Assembly (NCBI GenBank): GCA_902651635.1
Contig: CACRSC010000110.1
Location: 92,405 to 129,156, forward strand
Source of the DNA: Mastigamoeba balamuthi
Taxonomy: Eukaryota > Evosea > Mastigamoebida > Mastigamoebidae
Direction of reading: 5' to 3'
Length of the DNA stretch: 36,752 nt
Below are positions 9,401 through 18,889 of this stretch, one piece after another; within the stretch, counting starts at the first letter, position 1, and every line of letters begins with the position of its first letter. The position numbers and the translations under genes were made by a program. The notes beneath the pieces are model-generated. The model was not told the DNA's origin, did not search any database, and saw nothing but the letters and a program-made list of their open reading frames with translations.

Positions 9401-10750
9401 AGGGCAAGGCCGTCGTGGTCACGGGCAAGGAGATGTACGGCCTCACCGAGGAGAGCTGGGACTGGGTTCTCGGCCACGAGGAGGTACCGAGCCCTCCCCC
9501 CACTTGCCGGGCCCAGGGGAGCGTGCCTCTCAGCAGCGGCCCTCGCAGATCGTGTTCGCGCGTGTGCAGCCCGAGCAGAAGCTGCAGCTGGTCAAGGAGC
9601 TGCAGAAGAGGGGCAACGTCGTCGCGGTGACGGGCGACGGCGTCAACGACTCGCCCGCCCTCAAGCAGGCCGACGTCGGCATCGCCATGGGTAGCGGCTC
9701 TGACGTCGCCAAGGAGGCCGGCCACGTCGTCCTCCTCGACAGCAACTTCTCGTCTGTCTGCTACACGCTCATGGTATGGGCTGGCCGCTCCTGCCCTGCC
9801 CCGCGTCCATTCCCTGCGGCTGACCAGCAGTCGCTCGCGTGCGCAGAGGGGCAGGCTGCTCTCGGAGAACCTCAAGAAGGTCATGCTGTTCCTGCTGCCC
9901 GCAGGCAGCTGGTCCGAGGTGATGCCCGTCATCACCAACATCTTCCTGGGCCTCCCTCTGTCGCTGAGCGCCTTCCTGGTGCGCCTACCAGCCTGCGTGC
10001 CCCCGTTCTCTCTCCACTGACCCTCTGCTGTCATGCAGATGATCTACATCGCTTGCGTGACGGACGTAGGGCCGTCGCTGGCGCTGACGCAGGAGCAGCC
10101 CGAGGACCAGCTGATGAAGCGGCCGCCGCGCAAGGTGACGGACCGCGTGATCGACCTGAAGCTGCTGGCGCAGGGGTACCTCTTCATCGGCAACTTCGAG
10201 ACGGTCGTCGCCTACTTCAACTTCTTCTACTACATGCGCCACTACCACGGCATCCCGCTGCACGAGCTCTTTCTCTCGTTCGAGAAGTGGGGCGAGGGCT
10301 TCCACGGCTACACGCAGGACAAGCTCGACGACATTCTCGCCAGCGCCCAGTGCTCCTTCTTCGTGGGCCTCGTCATCATGCAGCTCATGAACGTCTACGT
10401 CTGCAGGACCCGCAACTCCTCCCTCTTCATGCAGTTCCCCTGTGCGTCCTCCCCGCTCTCATCTAGGCCTCCTCCTCCCTTCTCTCCCCTCACGCGCCCG
10501 CGCACTCGCAGTCGGCAAGAAGGCGGCCCGCAACCTGTGGATCATCCTGGGCTCGGCCGTGTCGGTGGGGCTCACGGCGCTGGTGGTCTACGTGCCGGCC
10601 ATCAACAGGGGTGTCAAGACGGGCCCCGTGCCCTACGACTGCTGGCTGATCCCCATCGCGTTCGGCCTCTTCCTGATCCTCTTCGAGGAGGCCCGCAAGG
10701 TCATTGCCAGGACCTTCCCCCACTCGCTCTACGCGCGCCTCATGTGGTGA
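6464..10750 (+). CDS. type IIC P-type ATPase (Na+,K+-ATPase alpha-like), 16 exons
   Basis: Exons: 6464-6532, 6608-6717, 6818-7030, 7094-7251, 7319-7503, 7578-7674, 7723-7823, 7907-8200, 8268-8422, 8496-9014, 9083-9159, 9233-9483, 9549-9773, 9847-9978, 10039-10441, 10512-10750. All phases agree, giving 1075 aa (family about 1000). It is a membrane cation pump driven by ATP. The landmarks are in order: N-terminal [10 protein letters not shown] and GPNSITP, TGES (about 278), phosphorylated Asp441 in DKTGTLT, the ATP-binding [29 protein letters not shown] (773-777), and membrane helices M5-M10. [20 protein letters not shown] marks the IIC group. Odd points: M4 reads PMGM (398-401) where Na+,K+-ATPase has PEGL, and M6 has Ala867 where the first ion-site Asp is expected. 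Glu842 and Asp871 are kept. Ion specificity is therefore open. No beta subunit is visible. Eight of 15 introns begin GTGCG. Confidence 0.93.
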
Positions 10751-11361
10751 GGCTCTCTACGCACACATCCAACCAGCGCCTACCACACGCCACCATTACC
10801 ACCCCCACCACCGCCACCGCACGGCCACAGATCCGAAGCAAACAAGACTACCTCTTTATCTGCGAATCAAATGAGCCGAGCGCGCGCTCTCGCTATGCTG
10901 TGCTGCCGTCCACGTCAGTGGATTGTGCTCCGGCTCATCGTATCCCCCATACGTCTGCTGGATGGGCTTGGGGGGTCGCTCGTTGCACGCCAGGAGGGGC
11001 ACGCTTCGAGGCCGGAGGGCTACAGAGAGAACAGGAAGTGGGCGAGGAGGCTCAGGAGGCTCAGGGCTCGGTAGGGAGAGAGCTGAAGAGTTTTCCCAGC
11101 GTGCAGCAAAAAGAAGCACCGTCTCGGTCTCGGCATTTCGGTCCACCGGAGGAGACAACACAACCACCACCGCCTGCAGCACCGTTGGGGGGCCCCCTCC
11201 GAGAATCCTGCCCACCCACACCCACAACATACTCACTAAAACAGTTGTTGAGCAGGTGCAACAACGGCCCCTCTGCTCGCCCACAGCCAGCTCTTCCCCC
11301 CGGCAGCCTCACCCTCGGCCACACCCCCCTCGCCACCCACCCAGAAACCACAGATCCCTCC
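10751..11361. other. intergenic between ATPase and subtilase S1
   Basis: This holds the 3' end of the ATPase and the upstream region of S1. I see no AATAAA after the ATPase stop. A 142-aa minus-strand frame (10856-11284) crosses it, but its composition is low-complexity and nothing is recognisable. The last 150 bases before the S1 start are C-rich (long CCACC/CACCC runs). No clear promoter motif. Confidence 0.4.
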
Positions 11362-14300
11362 ATGAGAGCGCTGGGGCACGCTGCCCTGCTGGCCCTCGCG
11401 GCCATCGCTGCTGCCGCCGCGGCCTACGACGCACCCAGGCGCGTCATCGTGCAGCTCGAGGACCCCCCGGCCGGCATCGCCCGCTCCGACCGCTCCTCGG
11501 CGTGCCGCGCCATCCAGGACCGCTTCCTGCACACCGCCAAGTGAGAGCCCCCACCCGACTCCCTTTTTTTCGAGGCCGTTCCTGCTGCGCGTGTGTTTTC
11601 CTGCCCTCTTCTTTTTGCGTCCCTCACGTGGCTTTCGCCCTCCTGTGTGTTTCTACTGGCAAGCCCCGCACAATCTCGACCGGCTTGTTGGCTCACACCC
11701 GCACCAATTTAGGCGCGACGGCCTAGAGCTGTCCGAGTCGCTGCTGGAGCGCGGCGCGAGGCGCGAGGCCAGGTTCTCGGCGGTGCTGAACGCGGTGGCA
11801 GTCAACGTGCCCGCGGGCACCGACGACGTGGGCCACGCGGTGGAGCGCATGCGGTCGCTGCCCGGCGTCGTCAACGCCTGGCCCGACGCCCAGCACCGCC
11901 CGGACCTCTACGAGTCGCTGCGCTTCACGGGGGTCGCGCTGATCCCGCAGGTGCTGCCGCGAGGCGAGGGCGGCCGCGGCATGCGTGTGGCGGTGGTGGA
12001 CGGGGGCACCAACAGGGACGTCCCCATGATGTCGGGCGCTGGCTTCGCGTGGCCCGATGACATCCCCGCCCCCGGCCGCGGCGAGACCGACAACTGCAAC
12101 GCCAAGCTCGTCGTCTCGCGCCTCTACGCCGACCCCAGCGACCCCCCGGCCGAGGACAGCGCGCACAGCTGGCCCGGGCCCCGCGACTCGTCCCACGGAG
12201 TGCAGTACGCACCAGGCGGGGGTGCTGCCAGCAAGAACGCTCCTGACGCATCCGCCGCTGGTACAGCACGTCGTCGACGGCGGCGGGGGTCGCCGTGACG
12301 ATCGAGACGGCCGAGGGCCCACGTCAGATCGTAGGGGCGGCGCCGTACGCGTGGGTCATGAACTACAGGGTCTTCTACACCGGCAAGGACGGGTGAGCCC
12401 CTCAGAGGGGTGGGGAATAGGGAGCAAGTCCCTCCCTCACAGCACGACCTCCCCCAGCAAGGCAGGAGGGCGCACTGTGGAGATGCTGCAGGCGCTCGAG
12501 GACGCGGTCAACGACGGCGCGCACGTGGTCAGCAACTCGTGGGGCAGCGGGGCCAAGGAGGACAGCGGGAGCCCCATCTCGCTCTTCTGCCAGCGGGCAT
12601 CGGAGGAGCGCAACGTCGTCTTCGTCTTCTCTGCGGGCAACAGGGGCCCCTCCTGGACCACCGTCGACCACCCCGAGGCCACCAGCATCCGCGTCGCGGC
12701 CGCCACGACCACCAAGGTGTCGTTCCGCGGCCTCGTGGCGCGGCCCGCGTGGCAGGAGCTCTTCCCCGACGTGCCCTCCTCGGCGATGGAGGTCTACGTC
12801 GAGGTGGCCACGCCGGCCACGCTGGGCTGGGCGGCCGCCGCGCTGCCGCAGGCCAACAACAGCTACGCGTGCCGCAGGCTCGAGGGCAGGAACTACACGG
12901 GCACGGCCGTCGTGGTGCCCAGGGGCTCGTGCAGGACGCAGGCCAAGCTCGACAACGTGGCAGCAGCGGGGGCGGCGGCCATGATCGTCGTCAACGACGA
13001 CGAGGAGATCCTCGACAGCGCCTTCGGCGACCCGCACGGCCTGGCCCTCGTGGGCATCGGGCGCCGCGGGGGCAGCGCTCTGCAGCTCATGGCGCGCAGC
13101 CACCCGGAGCTCGCGCTCTCGTACGGGCTCCTCTCGCGCCCCGAGACGTCCTCGGTCCTCGCGGACTTCAGCAGCCGCGGGCCGACGACGGACATGACCA
13201 TCGGCCCCGACGTGGCCGCCCCGGGCGTCGGCATCGTGGCGCAGGGCTACGGCCCCGGCGACGGCGCGCAGAAGCACTTTGGGTTCGGCGCGGCGTCGGG
13301 GACGTCGATGGCGTGCCCGCACGTCGCGGGCCTGGCGGTGCTCATCAGGCAGAGGCACCCCGAGTTCACGGCCGCCGAGGTCAAGAGCGCCATCATGTCG
13401 AGGGCCGTCTTCGGCCTCGGGCTCGACGCGCGCACGATGTCGTGGGACGAGGCCACGCCGCTCGACGAGGGCGCCGGGATGGTCCACTCGTCGTCCCTCG
13501 AGCCGCAGATCTTCGCGGAGCCGCAGGCGCTCAGCTTCGCGGGCGCAGAGGTCAACAGGACGCACGTGCGGACGCTGCGCCTAAGGGCCTACGGCGACAT
13601 CGGCAGCGCGTACATCCTGTGCCAGCACCTCCGCGGCCCGCACGCGGCCGACGCCTCGAGCTTCAGCATCACGCCGCGGAAGTTCTACAACATGTCCAAG
13701 GGCGAGACGCGCGAGTTCGTCGTCTCGTTCCGCGGCCACGAGAAGGGGGACTACTTCACGCGCCTGATCCTCATACAGTCCGATACGGTCTTGTCCCACG
13801 TTCCCGTCTGGGCCCGCGCGGTGCTGCCCCGCGCAGAGGACGCGCTCGTCGTGGACCTCGACGGCAGCAGCTGCCACAGCGGCCTCCCGGACGTGGCCGA
13901 GGCCTACCGCTCGCTGCTCGCGGCCGCGGGGCACAGCGCGCGCGTCTACGACCCCCCGTGCGGCGGCAACTTCTCGTTCCCCCGCGAGCTGCTGTTCGGG
14001 AGCTACAGGGCCGTCTTCGTCGTCACGGGCGCCACGGCCTACGAGGGCATGCCGCGGCTCGAGCAGAGCCTCTCGCAGCTGACGGCACTGACCAACCAGG
14101 GCACCGCGCTCGTCACGATGGGCGGCGCGCTCCCGCAGCTCTGGGCCTACGCGCCCAAGACGCTCTCGACGCTGTGCGGGGCGTCGCTGTCGCGCGCCCG
14201 CAGCGTGCCCGCCCCCAGGGTGCGCTCGCACGTCGACGCCCCCGCGGCGTTCAGCGGCATCGACTTCAAGCCGCAGTGGGCCACCAGCGCGGCCGAGTTC

Positions 14301-16117
14301 AGCGTCTACCCGCTCACCAAGCCCCAGGGGGTCCCGCTGCTCGCTGTCGGCGGCTCGGGGCCCGGCAAGGCGGTCGCCATGGCCTACGTCGAGCAGGAGG
14401 TCCCCGGGGGCGAGTCGTTCCACTCGGCGTGCGCTCTGTCGACGCTGGGGCTCGAGCAGATGCCCCCGGCCAGCGGGGCCGAGCTGGTCGGGCACCTCAT
14501 GCGGCTGCTGCGCCCCGCCAGGCCCGCCCGCTACAGCGTCGTGGGCAGCGGCAGCACCCACGTGCGCACGATCGACGTCGCCATCACCGACACAGCGTTC
14601 GAGGCCCAGGAGCTCCGCGTGGTCTGGGGCGACAACGGCGATGAGGCCCTCAAATACAGTGAGAATTCCGCTCTCTGCTCTCCTCGGTTCTGACGTCTCT
14701 GGAAGACTATGGCAGCCAGCTGGTCCACGAGTACACCAAGACGGGGACCTTCGTGCCCGTGGTGATGGTCAGGAGCACTGTGGGGAGGATCTACGCGCTC
14801 GAGCACAACGTGAGCTTCACGGTCGAGTGGCATCCCGAGTTCGTCGACCCGCAGGCGTTCCAGCGGCCGCCCGTGCTGGCGGCGTCCGTCGCGGGCGAGG
14901 TGGTCACCGTCAGGGTCGAGCTCCCGCAGCTCTACCCCCCGCGCTGGGACTTCTCCGCGATGTTCCACAACCCCGCCACCGACGCCTTTGGGCCGGCCCT
15001 GGCGGCGACCTCCACTGCCACGGGCTTCTCCGCGACGGCCAACGCGTCGCTGCAGAGCCTCATGCGCAGCGCGTACCCGCGCATCACCGAGAGCGAGAGG
15101 CAGTACAGCATCGAGTTCAGCGTGCTCGTGTCGTGGAGCGAGGCGTTCCCGTTCGCGGGCAAGACGGTGAACCGGCGCTCCAACGCGACGCTGTCGTTCG
15201 CCGTGGTGCTGCAGCGCCAGCTGTCGCTGTCGTCGACCGTGTCGTCGCTGGACCCGACGCTGCTGTGGGCCTACATGGAGCGCGGCGCCGTGGCCCTGGG
15301 AGCCGACGGCACGCACCCCTCGGTCGACTTTGTGATGGCCACGTCGGCCATCCAGAGCGGCTTCGCGGTGGCCGCGGGCTCGTTCCACGTCATCGCGGTC
15401 TCCGGCGCCGTCGAGGGCGTGACGGACCCGACGCTCCTCGAGACCGAGGGCGACGTGCAGAGGTGGAGGCTGCACGCCCGGCTCAGCGACAACATCTGCT
15501 CGACTACGCCCGCCGATGGCTTCACGCTCTCCTACGCGCTCGTGTCCCGCGATGGCGCTGCGACCTCCGGCGCCAACGGGACGATCAGGGCGTCGCTGGG
15601 GGGCCTCGAGGACTGGTGCAAGACCGACCACAACGTGGGCCTCGAGGGCGAGCAGAGGACCTTCGCCTCAGCCACTCGCGCAGCTCCCACGCTGCGGTTC
15701 TTCGTCGGCGAGACGGTTCACGTGCGCGACACGGTCTTCACGAACCTCAGGGCCGACGCGGCGCTCCTCAGCGTTGACGTCAGCGGCAGGGCCGTGAGGG
15801 GTGGCGGCAACGTGAGGCTCTTCCCGGGGACTGCTCCCGCTGGCTTCGAGTTCGCCGTGGAGAGCTGCCCCGCAGGGGCCACGAGCAAGACAGTGTGCTA
15901 CAGGTTCAGGCTGGACGGCAGGAGCATCGCCCCTGGGCAGGAGCTCACCATCAGCACTTCGGTGTCCGCGTCCCTGAGGCAGAGGAGCGCGCAGACGGGG
16001 CAGTACTCGTCGTCGATCGTCGTTGGCGCTGCGGGTGAAGCCAGCGCTTCGTCGCACATGGCCCCGGCGGCTGTGCTCGTCCTGGGGGCTCTCGGCGCTG
16101 TGGCTCTGTGGCTCTGA
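11362..16117 (+). CDS. subtilase S1 (peptidase S8), long form
   Basis: Exons 11362-11540, 11713-12204, 12267-12392, 12458-14658 and 14706-16117; introns of 172, 62, 65 and 47 nt in phases 2,2,2,1 (1469 aa). Secreted serine endopeptidase. Order of parts: Ala/Leu-rich signal peptide (1-20), I9-like propeptide (RRVIVQLEDPP through PGVVNAW), then the catalytic domain with Asp156 (VVDGGT), His221 (HGVH, split by intron 2), oxyanion Asn (AGNRGP) and Ser549 (GTSMACPHVAG). A PA domain (NNSYACRRLEGRNYTG onward) lies between His and Ser. A beta-rich region follows, and the C-terminus is hydrophobic (HMAPAAVLVLGALGAVALWL) with no charged tail, as in GPI signals. Unlike S2-S5 it has about 450 extra residues after the shared YALEH block, in place of a short Ser-rich stalk, and it is far richer in G+C. 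It is the most diverged paralogue. All catalytic residues are present. Confidence 0.92.
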
Positions 16118-16598
16118 AATGAGGAATGAGGACAGGAGAACCCGAGTGTATGAGCTTTTGCTTCTGCATCAACAAGCTCTCTCTTCACCCCTAAAGCCAC
16201 CACACACAACGTTCCTTTTTGATGTATCTCTGCGCGCCATTCACAAGTCCGCGCAGTCGTGTTCGATCATTTCATGTGTGAGTCATTAACTCTGCCTTGG
16301 CCTCGCGCAATCCTTGCCTGCTCGCTCCACAAAACACAACCTACGAATGCTGCTAGGCCCTTTCTCTTGAATACTATTTGGAACCAGTAAAACTATAGAG
16401 TCTGCGAGGCTTGAGAATTCCATTCTGCCAGTTTTTTCCTTCTGTTCTTTTCTATTTATAAAAATGCAAGAGAAAAAAGAGCGGAAGGTTCTATGCTTTC
16501 TGCAGTGGGTCAATTTCAGTCGCTGAAATGCTGAATTCAGCAATAAAACGCCACCCAGTTTGAAAATCGCCAGTCCATTTCATTATTCTCTTTGTACC
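16118..16598. other. intergenic; possible poly(A) signal at 16542
   Basis: AT-richer spacer between S1 and the calpain gene. AATAAA occurs at 16542-16547, only about 50 bases before the calpain ATG and 425 bases after the S1 stop. It could end a long S1 3' UTR or be chance. Nothing else is recognisable. Confidence 0.4.
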
Positions 16599-18663
16599 AT
16601 GTATTCCCTGTATCAATCGCTGCAGTGGTCCACGGGCGAAGACCCTGCGCAACACTGTGCGGGTTACAACTCGGGGGCAGCGCCATACTCCTACTCCGGG
16701 CAGGACGCCTGGTCGGCCTACACCCAGCAGCAGCAGGCGTACTCGCACTACTACTCCCAGCACTACTACTCGAGCGCCTACACCCAATCGCAGCAGACAA
16801 CCGGACAATACACACAGCAGGTGTGCCGTCCAATGGGATCTATAAGAGCCTGCTCTTTCATTTGCGCGTTTTATTGATGCGGAAGACCATTTGAGAGACA
16901 AACGGCCGATTGCTTAAAGAGGGACGGCAGCAGCAGGAACAGTACCAGACTCCTGTCCAGCCATTCGCGCAGTACGAAGTGCAGACCGACTACGGCAGCG
17001 TGTGGAACCCGTACTCGCAGGCAGGTCATCAGTGGGGCGGCTACTCGATACCGTCGCACTTCTGGGCCCCGGCTTCTGTGCAGGTCGACCCCAGGCAGTA
17101 CCTCCAGAGCGCACGCCGCACCAACGAGGCTCAGAGGCGCATCGTGGCACAGTGCAAGGCGCAGAAGAGACTATGGAAGGACCCCGAGTTTCCTCCCAGG
17201 GCTGACTGGAAGCCAGCACGCGAGTTTATGTCCAACCCCAAGGTCATCGGCGACCACATACGCTCTAATGTTGTTATCGTAGCCTCACACTGGCGGGCGT
17301 GCAAAAGTTATTCTGTGGCGGCATCGAGCCGAACGACATCCTGCAGGGCCAACTGGGCGACTGCTACCTCATGAGCTCGCTGAGCGTGCTTGCAGAGCGC
17401 CCGTACAGGATAGAGGCGCTGTTCTGCGCACACGAAGACAACGACGTGGGGTGCTACTGCGTCACGATGCACTTCAACGGCGAGCGTAGGGACGTGCTCG
17501 TAGACGAGTACTTTCCCGTCACCTGCTCTGGAACCACAGTCAAGCCCCTCTACAGCAGGAACAACGTGCGTGGGGTAGTGGGATATCCCTCGCTGTCTGG
17601 CCACCCAACCATCTGTGCGGTTGTAGGGTGCCGAGCTGTGGGTGATGGTCATCGAGAAGGCCTACGCAAAGATACATGGATCATATGAGGCTATCTCGGG
17701 TGGCTCCGAGGGAACTGCCCTGACGAACCTCACCGGGGCGCCGATGCTGAGGTACAACGTGCACCCCGGCATGACTGACATCAACGACCTCTTCCACAAG
17801 CTCGAAGCCCACGATAAGGTCCCCGACCATACTTAGCACACATGACAGCCCAGGCATTGGAGCTGACAATCGAAATCACAGGCCGACCACGTTATGTGCT
17901 GCAGCATCGACCCGCAGAGGAGCGAGGCCGCCTTGAGGAGACTGGGACTCATTACCAACCACAGCTACGCGCTGCTTCAGGCTGTGCAGGTGCCTCTGGG
18001 AGGTGGGTACGTCGAGCAACTCGTGCAGCTGCGCAACCCGTGGGGCAAAACAGAGTGGACGGGATCTTGGTCCGACAGCGACCCACGCTGGACCCCACAG
18101 CTCCGCCAGCAGCTCGGAGTCCATGTTGCCGACGACGGTCTCTTCTGGATGAGCATGTACGCACCTTCTGGCACTGCACGAGCCTCGCTCACAGTCACTG
18201 TGATCACAGGCGGGACTTTGCAGCGCACTTTGGCGATATCACTGTGGTCATGGTCAAGAACGGGTACCAGTCCCGTACTACGAAGGCGCAGCTCAAGAGC
18301 AGTCGTGCGGGTTTTTCTGTCTCCATTCCCGACGGCTGCCGCATGTCGCTCTGCCTGTTCCAGCGCGACGTCCCGCAAGAGGGGGCTCTGCGCATGTGCC
18401 TCTTCAGCGAAGCCCGCGGGAGCAGGGGGCCAATGGCTTTCGCCAGCTCCTCGGAGGCGTACTCGCTCGCAACGGAGTTGTTCTCGGGCGAGGCCGAGCT
18501 CGGGGCTGGGCGCTATGTGCTGGTCGTGGAGGCGCACCCGCAGTATCCGCTGCCACCTATTGTGGTGGGCATGTATGGGGACTTCCCGGAAGCACAGATC
18601 TCGCCAATGGGCGAAGTGAGGAAGGGCACGTACGAATTTGTTGAGGTTGGCCACCAGAAGTGA
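16599..18663 (+). CDS. calpain-type cysteine protease (family C2)
   Basis: Exons 16599-16820, 16931-17242, 17308-17565, 17627-17818, 17882-18156 and 18210-18663, all in phase (570 aa). Calcium-regulated intracellular protease by family. Residues 1 to about 105 are low-complexity Gln/Tyr/Ser-rich (YTQQQQAYSHYYSQHYYSSA), like prion-like domains. The calpain lead-in (LWKDPEFPP, then NPK joined to LFCGG) precedes catalytic Cys197 in QGQLGDCYL. Other landmarks are LWVMVIEKAYAKIHGSYEA, His355 in TNHSYALL and Asn380 in LRNPWG. The last ~150 residues form a C2-like domain III (from FGDITVVMV to the end). No EF-hand (penta-EF) domain follows, so it is an atypical calpain. Choosing the donor at 17243 rather than 17270 restores the normal family spacing before the Cys. 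The 3' end faces S2. Confidence 0.9.
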
Positions 18664-18792
18664 GGCCAATGACATACACTTGACTCTCATTGAATGAAAA
18701 CTGCGTCCCATAAGACGTTCTTAATCTCAATGCCCTGCTTTCACGGGTTTCTGTGCGTCACATCCACCCCCTGAATCTCCGAGAATAATAAG

Positions 18793-18798
18793 AATAAA
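18793..18798 (+). terminator. poly(A) signal, calpain gene
   Basis: AATAAA 130 bases after the calpain stop, in the 222-base convergent spacer shared with S2. Position fits a 3'-end signal; usage not shown. Confidence 0.45.
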
Positions 18799-18883
18799 AA
18801 ATCGGGCAAGTAAAGACAAAAGACACACAGTCATACATCCCTGGTTGTAACGCTGTGGAGGAAATTGAAATGAAAGCAGCCGT

Positions 18884-18889
18884 TTTATT
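18884..18889 (-). terminator. poly(A) signal overlapping the S2 stop codon
   Basis: On the minus strand AATAAA contains the TAA stop of S2 (18885-18887). No other AATAAA is seen on that strand in the 220 bases downstream. If used, the S2 mRNA would have a 3' UTR of only a few tens of bases. Confidence 0.35.

Noticed and set aside
12410-14644. 744-aa plus frame and long minus frames over S1 exon 4
   Set aside because: Arg/Gly/Ala-rich frames overlapping the S1 catalytic exon. The true frame carries the subtilase motifs and correct splice phases.
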